From assembly GCA_947594025.1 (NCBI GenBank), contig CANQDZ010000004.1, positions 1 through 64,000 on the forward strand: a stretch of 64,000 nucleotides of DNA. The letters are read 5' to 3'. Both the position numbers and the translations under genes were made by a program. Below, one piece after another: positions 52,276-60,114 of this stretch (positions are counted from its first letter, which is position 1; each line of letters begins with the position of its first letter). This stretch comes from Candidatus Gastranaerophilales bacterium. GTDB lineage: Bacteria > Cyanobacteriota > Vampirovibrionia > Gastranaerophilales > Gastranaerophilaceae. The notes beneath the pieces were generated by a model, which saw only the letters and a list, made by a program, of their open reading frames with translations, ran no database searches and was not told the DNA's origin.

Positions 52276-53625
52276 ATGAAAAAAATTGTCATTATAGGCG
52301 GCTGCGCCGCAGGTCCTAAGGTTGCGGCAAAATCAAGAAGAATGGATAAAGATGCGGAAATCAATCTTTATACTTCAAGCAAACATATCTCGTATTCAGC
52401 CTGCGGACTCCCGTATTTTATCGGAGATAAAGTAAAAAATATCAACAACCTTTTAATAAGACTCCCTGAGGATTTTGAGAAAGAAAATATACATATACAC
52501 ACAAAAAAAACCTGCGAAAAGATATTGCCCGAGGAAAAAGCGGTTATTGTGGACGGAGAAAGAGTAGAATACGATGAACTTGTGCTTGCTACGGGTGCAA
52601 GAGCATATATGCCGAATATTAAAAATTCAAATCTTAAAAATATTTTTACCTTGAGATTTATTGAAGACGGAATAAACATAAAACGTATAGCCCAGGTGTC
52701 AAAAAGCGTTTTAATGGTAGGTTTTGGATATATTGCGCTTGAAATGCTTGAAGCATTTTTAAGAAATAATTTAAAAATTTATGTCGTTGAAAACGGCAAA
52801 TACCCGATGTCCGCCTTTGATATAGAGCTTAGAGAAAAGCTTTACAAATATATAACGGAAAACGAAGGAAAAAATGTTGAATTTATAAGTCAAGATACCG
52901 TTGTCGAATTTATCGGAGATGATTGCTTTAAGGGGGCTATAACCAAAAGGGGCAAGGAAATAAGGGCAGATTTTTGTTTTGTATCAACCGGAGTCAGACC
53001 AAATGTTGAAATAGCAAAACAAGCCGGTATTGAAATAGGAAAAACGGGAGCCATTAAAACAAATAACAGAATGCAGACAAATATTGAACATATTTGGGCT
53101 GCAGGTGATTGTATTCAAAAGAATTGCATTATTACAAAGCTACCCGTCCATATTACGCAAGGTTCTATTGCAAATAAAGAAGGCAGGGTTTGCGCAATAA
53201 ACTTAAACGGCGGGGACGAGGTATTTGACGGGATTTTGTGTTCAACCGCGACAAAGTTTTTTGATTTTACAATGTCTTTAACGGGCATAACTGAAAAAAG
53301 GGCAAAAAGCATAAAGAATATTGTCGGTATAGAACCCGTAAGCGTTATTGTCAACAAGCTTGATAAAGCATCTTACATGCCTGACGCTAAGCCTATCACA
53401 ATTAAGCTTATAGCGGATAAAAAATCAGGTAAACTTTTAGGCGCTCAAGGCTGCGGATTGGGGGATGCAGATAAAAGAATTAATGTGGTAACATCCGCTC
53501 TCCAAAAGGGTATGACAGTCGATGAATTTTTGCACCTTGATTTAACCTATACGCCGACAACATCAGGCACAATAGACCCCTTGCTTACCGCATCTTATGA
53601 ACTTAAAAAACTTATTGACGAATAA
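52276..53625 (+). CDS. CoA-disulfide reductase-like FAD-dependent oxidoreductase
   Basis: A 449-residue flavoprotein of the single-cysteine NADH oxidase/CoA-disulfide reductase family. FAD site VIIGGCAAGP at the N-terminus; redox-active C43 in YSACGLPYFIGD; NADH Rossmann VLMVGFGYIALEML; second FAD motif IWAAGDC. Likely role is reducing CoA disulfide or acting as NADH oxidase/polysulfide reductase for oxygen defence. The rhodanese domain found in some relatives is absent. Start is ATG at 52276; the longer frame runs into rsmD. Confidence 0.88.
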   Translation: MKKIVIIGGCAAGPKVAAKSRRMDKDAEINLYTSSKHISYSACGLPYFIGDKVKNINNLLIRLPEDFEKENIHIHTKKTCEKILPEEKAVIVDGERVEYDELVLATGARAYMPNIKNSNLKNIFTLRFIEDGINIKRIAQVSKSVLMVGFGYIALEMLEAFLRNNLKIYVVENGKYPMSAFDIELREKLYKYITENEGKNVEFISQDTVVEFIGDDCFKGAITKRGKEIRADFCFVSTGVRPNVEIAKQAGIEIGKTGAIKTNNRMQTNIEHIWAAGDCIQKNCIITKLPVHITQGSIANKEGRVCAINLNGGDEVFDGILCSTATKFFDFTMSLTGITEKRAKSIKNIVGIEPVSVIVNKLDKASYMPDAKPITIKLIADKKSGKLLGAQGCGLGDADKRINVVTSALQKGMTVDEFLHLDLTYTPTTSGTIDPLLTASYELKKLIDE

Positions 53626-53628
53626 GAA

Positions 53629-54486
53629 TTATTTTTCGTAATCAAAACCTAAATCCATTGTTCCGGCAGTGACAAGAGCAGATGTTGAAATAATATCAAC
53701 CCCTGTTTTTGCAGCATCTTCAAGATTTTCAAAATGTATTCCGCCGCTTGCTTCGAGAATTATTGAGGAGTTTTTTTCTTTCACGTATTGAACACAATAT
53801 TTCATATCATCTAAGTTCATATTATCAAGCATAATTATATCGACGTCCAATTCAACACATTCTTTTACTTGAGGTATTGTGTCGCATTCTACTTCTATTT
53901 TGTGTGCATGAGAAAGATTTTCTTTTACCTTTTTAACCGCCTCGGTTATTGAGCCGTTACAAAGTGCAATATGGTTGTCCTTAAGCATAACGCAGTCTGA
54001 TAAATTAAATCTGTGCAAGCCGGCTCCGCCGCATTTAATTGCGTACTTTTCAAATACTCTGAAATTTGGAGTATTTTTTCTCGTGTCAACAACTTTTACG
54101 GGATAATTTTTAACTTTTTGTACAAAACTGTGCGCCTTAGTTGCAATAGCACTCATTCTTTGGGTATAGTTAAGGGCAAGCCTCTCACCTGTCAGGATAC
54201 TTCTTGCAGAACCTCTAAGTTTTGCAATTCTGTCTCCTTTTTTTATTTCATCCCCGTCGTTTTTATAGAATTCAATCTCAACATCACCCAGTAATTCAAA
54301 AATGGTCTTAAAAGGTATTTGACCGCAGAATATACCATCTTCTCTTGTGTTTAGATAAACCGTAAACTCTCTGTAATTATCACACAAAAAATCGGTTGAA
54401 ATATCTCCGTATGCAAAATCTTCTTTAAGTGCTTCTCTTACATGTTCCCCAACTATAATTTTATTTAGTAAAAACGGTATTACCAT
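53629..54486 (-). CDS. nadC: Nicotinate-nucleotide diphosphorylase (carboxylating)
   Basis: Converts quinolinate + PRPP to nicotinate mononucleotide in de novo NAD synthesis. The 285 residues carry TGERLALNYTQRMSAIAT, the PRPP motif VVDTRKNTPNFRVFEKYAI and CGGAGLHRFNLSDCVMLKDNHI. Residues EASGGI near the C-terminus complete the site. It overlaps the end of nadB by 26 bp, so the two are co-transcribed. NadD, the next enzyme, is at 9.8 kb. Confidence 0.95.
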   Translation of the reverse strand: MVIPFLLNKIIVGEHVREALKEDFAYGDISTDFLCDNYREFTVYLNTREDGIFCGQIPFKTIFELLGDVEIEFYKNDGDEIKKGDRIAKLRGSARSILTGERLALNYTQRMSAIATKAHSFVQKVKNYPVKVVDTRKNTPNFRVFEKYAIKCGGAGLHRFNLSDCVMLKDNHIALCNGSITEAVKKVKENLSHAHKIEVECDTIPQVKECVELDVDIIMLDNMNLDDMKYCVQYVKEKNSSIILEASGGIHFENLEDAAKTGVDIISTSALVTAGTMDLGFDYEK

Positions 54487-56056
54487 CTAATTTTCTCTCT
54501 TTTGTATCTGACTTAATATCCTCGTGTTTAATGTAATCTTTTCTGTAATGTGCGCCTATTGATTCGCGTCTTTTAAGCGCAGCATCCGTTATAAGTTCTG
54601 AAACGCATATCATATTGCGCAATTCATATTCTTTAATATCCTGACAACGATTTTGACAGCCAAATTCTTTTTTAATTTCACAAATATTGAATTTTGCCTC
54701 GAGCAATGATTTTTCATCTCTTTCAATACCCACGTTGTTCCACATTGTGTTTTTTAAATCAGCTCTTAATTTATCGACATCCGCTTCAGTATAATCGTTT
54801 GATTCGTCGTAAAGTTTAATTACTTCTTTTACTCTGTCATCTATGACCCTTGGAGCATTAAGATTCATAAAGCTCAAAGTATTAGACAGTTCGTAAGCAC
54901 ATACTACGCATTCGAGAAGCGAATTTGAAGCGAGTCTGTTTGCACCATGCAATCCGGTGCATGCAACTTCGCCTATGGCGTATAAGTTTGCGATTGATGT
55001 TTCACCCGTGATTTTTGTTTTGACACCGCCCATGCAATAATGAGCTGCAGGAGTTACGGGTATCATCTTTTGGCTTATATCAACTCCTCTTTCCTCGCAT
55101 ATCCTTGTGATTGAAGGAAATCTTACCTTAAATCTTTCAACGCCGATTGGAGAAATATCCAAATAAATCGGTTTTTTTTCGTTAAATACCGCTCTTGCGA
55201 CAATATCTCTCGGTGCAAGTTCGGCTCTTAAATCATATTTATCCATAAACCTGTTGCCATCTTCATCAACAAGCTTTGCTCCTTCTCCTCTTACTGCCTC
55301 AGATACAAGCGCCTTATTACCGTCATCGGTATTCAGTGCCGTCGGGTGGAATTGAATAAATTCCATATTAGATATTTCAGCTCCCGCCCTTTTTGCAAGA
55401 GCAATACCGTCACCGGTTGTGACTGTGGGGTTTGTAGTATATTTGTAAACTTGACCGACCCCGCCTGAAGCTAAAACTACAGCGCTTGAATAGATTGCTT
55501 CGTAAGAATTTGTATCTTCTCTAAAAACTATAACTCCGATACACTCATTTTCTGAGTTTATTAAAAGTTCAACGGCAACGGTGTTTGTGTATATATCTAT
55601 ATTTTCATTTTCTCTTATTCTTTCGCATAAAGTATGCTCTATTTTTTCACCTGTTGCATCTCCTCCCGCATGCAATATACGGGGAACGGTGTGCGCCGCT
55701 TCTAAACCATAAAAAAGATTTTTACCGTCCCTGTCAAACGGCACACCATGGCTTATTAAATCTTCTATAACGTGCTCGGAATTTTGAGAAATAAAAGTGG
55801 CAACGTTAAAATCCGATAAACCGCAGCCTGACCTTAAAGTGTCTGATACATGAAGACTTGTTGAATCCATTTTATTTTGTGACATAACTGCCACAATTCC
55901 GCCCTGCGCAAGGCAGGAATTGCTCTCGTCAAGTTTGGATTTTGTGACAACAAGAATACCGTCTTTAAGGTTTTTTTGTTCTTCAAGTTTAAGTGCAAGA
56001 TATAGCCCTGCAGCACCACTTCCTATTACAATTGTAGAATATTTTGAATACTTCAA
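54461..56056 (-). CDS. nadB: L-aspartate oxidase
   Basis: FAD enzyme that oxidises aspartate to iminoaspartate, the first step of NAD synthesis; in anaerobes fumarate can accept the electrons. The 531 residues show VIGSGAAGLYLALKL, SNSCLAQGGIVAV, LEAAHTVPRILHAGGD and the succinate-dehydrogenase-like catalytic region SEAVRGEGAKLVDEDGNRF. The start is a TTG at 56056 preceded by AAGG at a good distance. nadA is not adjacent. nadB and nadC overlap. Confidence 0.95.
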   Translation of the reverse strand: MKYSKYSTIVIGSGAAGLYLALKLEEQKNLKDGILVVTKSKLDESNSCLAQGGIVAVMSQNKMDSTSLHVSDTLRSGCGLSDFNVATFISQNSEHVIEDLISHGVPFDRDGKNLFYGLEAAHTVPRILHAGGDATGEKIEHTLCERIRENENIDIYTNTVAVELLINSENECIGVIVFREDTNSYEAIYSSAVVLASGGVGQVYKYTTNPTVTTGDGIALAKRAGAEISNMEFIQFHPTALNTDDGNKALVSEAVRGEGAKLVDEDGNRFMDKYDLRAELAPRDIVARAVFNEKKPIYLDISPIGVERFKVRFPSITRICEERGVDISQKMIPVTPAAHYCMGGVKTKITGETSIANLYAIGEVACTGLHGANRLASNSLLECVVCAYELSNTLSFMNLNAPRVIDDRVKEVIKLYDESNDYTEADVDKLRADLKNTMWNNVGIERDEKSLLEAKFNICEIKKEFGCQNRCQDIKEYELRNMICVSELITDAALKRRESIGAHYRKDYIKHEDIKSDTKERKLDGNTVFTK

Positions 56057-56145
56057 TTTATCGCCTTTTCTAACATTGTATTATAAATACAAGTTGAATA
56101 CAATTATATAAAACTCGTCAAAAAAGTTTTTTCATGACAATTTTA

Positions 56146-56595
56146 TTATAATTTTACGCCCGTAGAACCAAATCCGCCCGCTGCTCTTTCGGTATCGGAC
56201 AGTTCTTCCGCAACCTGAATATCTGCAAATACGACAGGTGCTATAACCATTTGGGCAACTCTGTCCCCTCTTTTAATCGTAAATTCTTCGTTTGATAAAT
56301 TAACGAGAGGGACACAAACTTCACCTCTGTAATCGGCATCAATTGTACCTATGCAGTTAATAAGCGTAATTCCGTTTTTAATTGAAAGTCCGCTTCTTGG
56401 TCTTATTTGCGCTTCAAAACCTTTAGCAAGTTCAATTTTAATGCCCGTAGGTATAAGTTTTCTTTCAAGCGGTTTTAATGTAATGTCCTCGGTATTTGCG
56501 GCGCATAAATCCATACCGCTTGCAAGTTCACTTTTGTACTCGGGCAATGCCACAAAATTTTCTAATTTTTTAATTTTTAATACTGTTTCGCTCAT
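56146..56595 (-). CDS. dut: dUTP diphosphatase
   Basis: Hydrolyses dUTP to dUMP and PPi, keeping uracil out of DNA. The 149 residues contain the five trimeric-dUTPase motifs, including SGMDLCAA, RPRSGLSIK, GTIDADYRGEV, KRGDRVAQMVI and the C-terminal GGFGSTG. It starts 26 bp inside the 3' end of coaX, so expression is coupled to coaX. Confidence 0.96.
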   Translation of the reverse strand: MSETVLKIKKLENFVALPEYKSELASGMDLCAANTEDITLKPLERKLIPTGIKIELAKGFEAQIRPRSGLSIKNGITLINCIGTIDADYRGEVCVPLVNLSNEEFTIKRGDRVAQMVIAPVVFADIQVAEELSDTERAAGGFGSTGVKL

Positions 56596-57355
56596 AATTT
56601 AACTCGTATATCCTTTTTATTCCTTTATGTGTTAAGTATTTATCAGATAAATCAAATTTTCTTTCCATACAATCCGTTAAAACAGGGGACAGACCGCCGG
56701 TTGCAATAACGTACGCTCTTTGTCCTAGTTCTTTTTCGCATTGTTTAATCATTCCGTCTATCATTTTAGCATGACCTATTACAATTCCCGCCATCATAGC
56801 ATCAATGGTATTTTTTGCAACCGCTTGTTTTGGCGCTTCAATTCTTATTTTAGGGAGTTTTGAAGTAAATTGCGCAAGTGATTTTGCCTGAATCATAAGC
56901 CCCGGAGCAATAATTCCGCCCGTAAACTTTTTGTCTTTATCCAAAATGTCAAACGTTGTTGCCGTTCCAAAATCTATAACAATAATCGGCGCCTTAAAGT
57001 TTTCACAAACCGCGGCAGCGTTTGCAATTCTGTCTGCACCGAGGGTTTTAGGCTCATCAACATCAATTTCAAACGGAAACTTCATCTTATGAGAAATAAG
57101 ATGAGCCTCTATCTTTAAATATTTTTCAATTGCCTCTTTTATAACATCATCAAGCTGTGCCACAACGTTAGATATAAGGGCAAAATGAAGCTTACCGTCC
57201 AGATTTGCGTTTTTAATAAGGTTTAAAATCGTAATTCCATACTCATCTGAAAGTCTGTTTATATCCGTTTTGACTGAGCACGTAAAAACAATATCGTTGC
57301 CCTTAAATACGCAAAGACCTGTGTTCGTATTACCTATGTCAACAGTAAGTAACAT
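56570..57355 (-). CDS. coaX: Type III pantothenate kinase
   Basis: Phosphorylates pantothenate in the first step of CoA synthesis. The 261 residues hold the actin-fold signature motifs DIGNTNTGL at the N-terminus, GADRIANAAAV, DFGTATTFDIL and GGIIAPGL. The start codon is preceded by TAAAAT at 6 nt and no ribosome binding site. It overlaps dut by 26 bp. Confidence 0.95.
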   Translation of the reverse strand: MLLTVDIGNTNTGLCVFKGNDIVFTCSVKTDINRLSDEYGITILNLIKNANLDGKLHFALISNVVAQLDDVIKEAIEKYLKIEAHLISHKMKFPFEIDVDEPKTLGADRIANAAAVCENFKAPIIVIDFGTATTFDILDKDKKFTGGIIAPGLMIQAKSLAQFTSKLPKIRIEAPKQAVAKNTIDAMMAGIVIGHAKMIDGMIKQCEKELGQRAYVIATGGLSPVLTDCMERKFDLSDKYLTHKGIKRIYELNYERNSIKN

Positions 57356-57361
57356 AGGTAT

Positions 57362-57367
57362 ATTTTA
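57362..57367 (-). promoter_or_regulatory. -10 element of coaX (leaderless type)
   Basis: TAAAAT on the minus strand, 6 nt before the coaX ATG. It lies just past the stop codon region of the upstream small gene. Confidence 0.45.
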
Positions 57368-57378
57368 TCATAAACAAA

Positions 57379-57705
57379 TTAAGCGACGCAATCTAATTTG
57401 GCACCGCAGCCTTCTTGTGCGGGAGGCACTTGAGCCAATTGCGGAGTACCCTCATTGGCGGGAGACGTTGCTGCTGCTTGAGATGTTGCAACCGTTTGTT
57501 GAACGGGTACTACAGGAGCTTGAGATGTTACCGCCATTTGATTAGCAGGGGCAACAGCTGACGCTAAAGGCGCTGAACCTGTTAAAATTGCATTTTGTGC
57601 CATGTTATCTTGCGCAGTTGTGCCGATAATAGCGGTTGAAGCCTGCGCTTGAGCGTATGGATTTGAAACTATACCGTTAAGATTACTGTATCCTTGAACA
57701 GACAT
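57379..57705 (-). CDS. Small Ala/Gln/Pro-rich protein of unknown function
   Basis: A 108-residue low-complexity protein rich in Ala, Gln, Pro, Thr and Val, with no predicted membrane segment or signal peptide. It starts MSVQGYSNLNGIVSNPYAQAQ and ends CGAKLDCVA with two Cys. I use the ATG at 57705, preceded by an unusually strong GGAAGGAAGG site, not the longer frame seven codons upstream. The biased composition and strong ribosome binding site suggest an abundant structural or exported protein; not recognised. Confidence 0.65.
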   Translation of the reverse strand: MSVQGYSNLNGIVSNPYAQAQASTAIIGTTAQDNMAQNAILTGSAPLASAVAPANQMAVTSQAPVVPVQQTVATSQAAATSPANEGTPQLAQVPPAQEGCGAKLDCVA

Positions 57706-57786
57706 ATGACCTTCCTTCCTATTCACATTTATATAAAGTATTTTTTTGCATGAAAATTGTTATTTAAAACAAAAATTTTTACAAAA

Positions 57787-58140
57787 TTAACAAAAAATCT
57801 CTGATTTTTTAATTAAATCAAAAATACTTTCTTCAATTTGTTTGAAGCTTTTATCAAGCGCTCCTTCTCTGGCTAAAATAATAATGCTTTTAAATTTAAA
57901 CTCATATCCGCTTTTTATAATAAGTTTTACCGCTTCTCTTGCCCGTCTTTTGATATAGTTTCTTTTAACGGCGCGCTTATGCACTTTTTTGCTTACAACA
58001 AAACCAAACTTTGTTTCTTCATTTTCTTCTTTAATTCTACCCGCATATAACACAAATAAACCATCGCTTACGCTCCGGTTTTGTTTGTATGTTGCATAAA
58101 ATGCAACCTTATTTTTTAATCTGTATTTCTTATTAAGCAC
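57787..58140 (-). CDS. rnpA: RNase P protein component
   Basis: Protein subunit of RNase P, which matures tRNA 5' ends. The conserved RNA-binding segment is [18 protein letters not shown], with [13 protein letters not shown] before it. I start at the GTG at 58140, which gives 117 residues beginning [14 protein letters not shown], the family's usual N-terminus; the longer frame would run 22 residues into rpmH. The GTG overlaps the rpmH stop region by 8 bp, the normal rpmH-rnpA arrangement. Confidence 0.92.
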   Translation of the reverse strand: MLNKKYRLKNKVAFYATYKQNRSVSDGLFVLYAGRIKEENEETKFGFVVSKKVHKRAVKRNYIKRRAREAVKLIIKSGYEFKFKSIIILAREGALDKSFKQIEESIFDLIKKSEIFC

Positions 58141-58285
58141 GTTCTTTCGCTGTGATAGCAATTTTATGACGACCTTTTGCGCGGCGTCTGTTAAGAACTT
58201 CAGCACCGTTTGATGTTGCCATTCTTGCTCTAAAACCGCTGGTCTTTTGTCTTTTTGCTTTTGTGCCTTCCAATGTGCGACGCAT
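58133..58285 (-). CDS. rpmH: Ribosomal protein bL34
   Basis: A 50-residue 50S subunit protein. It begins [20 protein letters not shown], the unmistakable L34 pattern, continues [19 protein letters not shown] and ends ITAKERA. AAGGAG lies 8 nt upstream of the ATG at 58285. Its 3' end overlaps rnpA by 8 bp. dnaA is not upstream; the divergent gene is proC. It is too short to be caught by common length cutoffs. Confidence 0.96.
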   Translation of the reverse strand: MRRTLEGTKAKRQKTSGFRARMATSNGAEVLNRRRAKGRHKIAITAKERA

Positions 58286-58295
58286 TTCTTTCTCC

Positions 58296-58350
58296 TTGAC
58301 TTTTATATATCGTTATGGATTATAATAATAAAGACAAAATAAGGAGTCAA
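58296..58350. promoter_or_regulatory. Symmetric bidirectional promoter of proC and rpmH
   Basis: Plus strand for proC: TTGACT (58296-58301), 19-nt spacer, TATAAT (58321-58326). Minus strand for rpmH: TTGACT (58345-58350), 17-nt spacer, TATTAT (58322-58327). The two -10 elements overlap by five bases, and the same -35 sequence stands on each side. Each gene then has its own AAGGAG site. Confidence 0.65.
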
Positions 58351-58355
58351 GACTT

Positions 58356-59162
58356 ATGGAGAAAAAAAATATTAAACTGGGAGTTATAGGAGCCGGAAAA
58401 ATGGGTGGTGCAATAATAAAAGGCACCGTAAAATCAGGTTTTTTGCCAAGTGATAATATTTTTGTGTTTGACTTAAATAAAGAGTCCGTAAATGAAATAA
58501 AAAATAATTTAAAGGTTAATACCGCGCAAAATATTGATGAATTAATAAATTCAACATCTGCCGTTTTAATTGCGACAAAACCTTTTGCTGCAGACAGCGT
58601 TCTTGATTCTATAAAAGATAAAATAAATAATCATTTAATTATCTCCATTATGGCAGGTGTTTCAACAACAAGAATAGAAAATAAACTGACAGGCGCACAT
58701 GTTATAAGAGTAATGTCAAATACTCCGGCACTTGTAAACGAAGGAATGTCTGTCGTGTGCAAGGGAAATTTCGCAACGGATGATGAAGCGGATTTGGTTT
58801 TGGAATTATTCTCAAAACTTGGCTGTGCCTTAAAAATTGATGAAAAATATATTGATATAGTAACAGCAATTTCAGGCTCAGGTCCGGCATTTTTCTATTA
58901 TTTTATAGAAGAAATTGCACGTGCCGGCGAAAAGCTGGGTCTTGATTATAAAACTTGTCTTAAATTATCCGCGCAAACGGCACTTGGCGCATCACGCATG
59001 ATAATGAATTCAAAAGATACGCCCGGTGTTCTTATCAAAAACGTTACAACGCCCGGCGGTTGTACAGAGGTTGGAAACAATGTTTTAGCGGATTTCAAAA
59101 CAGATGAAATTCTGTACAAAACAATTAAAGACACAATGGAAAAAGCAAAAAGTTTAGGTTAA
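58356..59162 (+). CDS. proC: Pyrroline-5-carboxylate reductase
   Basis: Reduces pyrroline-5-carboxylate to proline with NAD(P)H. The 268 residues have the Rossmann motif GVIGAGKMGGAII at the N-terminus, VIRVMSNTPALVNEGMS, the substrate motif SGSGPAFFYYFIEEIA and TPGGCTEVGNNVL near the C-terminus. AAGGAG precedes the ATG. Other proline genes are absent. Confidence 0.95.
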   Translation: MEKKNIKLGVIGAGKMGGAIIKGTVKSGFLPSDNIFVFDLNKESVNEIKNNLKVNTAQNIDELINSTSAVLIATKPFAADSVLDSIKDKINNHLIISIMAGVSTTRIENKLTGAHVIRVMSNTPALVNEGMSVVCKGNFATDDEADLVLELFSKLGCALKIDEKYIDIVTAISGSGPAFFYYFIEEIARAGEKLGLDYKTCLKLSAQTALGASRMIMNSKDTPGVLIKNVTTPGGCTEVGNNVLADFKTDEILYKTIKDTMEKAKSLG

Positions 59163-59236
59163 ACAGATTTTTACTTGCAAAACAATAATGTTTTAGTTAA
59201 AATTTCCTTAAACGAAATAAATTTAAGGAGATACCC

Positions 59237-59740
59237 ATGCAAGTAATACTTAAAAAAGATGTACAAAATTTAGGCGAAGTCGGCGATTTAATCAACGTAA
59301 AAGACGGCTACGCAAGAAACTATTTAATACCAAATAATTTAGCTCAAGTTGCAACAAAAGGCGCTTTGGCTGACAGAGAACAAAATCTTCAAAGAATTAA
59401 ATCAAAAGCTGAAAAATTACATAATGAAGCTCTTGAAAAAGCCGGCAAAATTGAAGCCGTTGAAAGCATCGAAATTGATACTAAAGCAGGTGAAAGCGGA
59501 AAATTATTCGGCGCAATTACAACTAAGAGATTGGCTGAAGAAATTCTTGCAAAAACAGGCGTTGAAGTTGACAGAAAACTTATAGTTCTTGACAGCCCAA
59601 TCAACAAAGTCGGCAGTTATACAATGACAATCAAATTAACTTCTAAAGTTAAAGCAAAACTTGGTGTTGTGGTTGTTGCATCTGAAACAATCAAAGAATC
59701 AATTATTGAAGAAGAAAAGACGGAAGAAGCTGCCGAATAA
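59237..59740 (+). CDS. rplI: Ribosomal protein bL9
   Basis: 50S subunit protein with N- and C-terminal globular domains joined by a long helix. The 167 residues open MQVILKKDVQNLGEVGDLINV with the conserved KDGYARNYLIPNNLA. The C-terminal domain (FGAITTKRLAEEI) is followed by a short Glu-rich tail. AAGGAG precedes the ATG. The gene is monocistronic with a terminator 20 bp after the stop. Confidence 0.96.
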   Translation: MQVILKKDVQNLGEVGDLINVKDGYARNYLIPNNLAQVATKGALADREQNLQRIKSKAEKLHNEALEKAGKIEAVESIEIDTKAGESGKLFGAITTKRLAEEILAKTGVEVDRKLIVLDSPINKVGSYTMTIKLTSKVKAKLGVVVVASETIKESIIEEEKTEEAAE

Positions 59741-59756
59741 CAAAATTTAAGCATAA

Positions 59757-59790
59757 AATAAAGCCTTCAGACCGAGGGCTTTATTTTTTT
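59757..59790 (+). terminator. rplI terminator
   Basis: AATAAAGCC and GGCTTTATT arms with a short inner TC/GA pairing, followed by a T run, just after the rplI stop codon. Confidence 0.8.
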
Positions 59791-59795
59791 AGCAG

Positions 59796-60044
59796 TTATT
59801 TTTTATACCTCAAGTTTCCTTTATGTACACAGCATTTTGCAATTTGAGATACCTTTCTTTGACATCCCTTGTTTGCAATCTTTTTATCTTTTTCATCCGG
59901 AATATTAATTTCAAAAAGCTTATTACCGGAGCATCCTCTAAACCTATTTAATTTTCCTTTTGTTCCAAAAAAATCGTCAGAATGCAGACCTTCCGCCTTT
60001 TTAATCTCAATCTTGTTGTAGGGTTGTTTGCGATAAGTTTCATT
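59796..60044 (-). pseudogene. Possible gene remnant without a normal start
   Basis: The only stretch longer than 300 bases without a clear gene (59741-60114) holds, on the minus strand, an open frame of about 82 codons ending TAA at 59796. It reads ETYRKQPYNKIEIKK then HSDDFFGTKGKLNRFRGC and ends GNLRYKK. It has four Cys and many Lys, but no ATG, GTG or TTG in a sensible place and no ribosome binding site. It may be the tail of a decayed gene or a chance frame. An ATG at 60043 in another frame gives only 31 residues. Confidence 0.3.
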
Positions 60045-60046
60045 TT

Positions 60047-60090
60047 AAAAAGACTGAAAAAATTACATGGTAATAAATTCAGCCTTTTTA
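60047..60090 (-). terminator. Terminator after the oxidoreductase gene
   Basis: Arms AAAAAGGCTGAA and TTCAGTCTTTTT (minus strand, one G-T pair) around an AT-rich loop, 25 bp after the stop codon at 60115. Confidence 0.65.
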
Positions 60091-60114
60091 AATTTTAATT
60101 TATATATAGCTTTC

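Noticed and set aside
58141-58206. Longer rnpA frame running into rpmH
   Set aside because: The extra 22 residues are the shifted frame of rpmH; the GTG at 58140 gives the usual RnpA N-terminus and length.
58286-58355. Replication origin near rpmH
   Set aside because: No dnaA gene and no cluster of DnaA boxes; single TTATCCAAA-like strings at 39.6 and 41.3 kb are isolated and imperfect.
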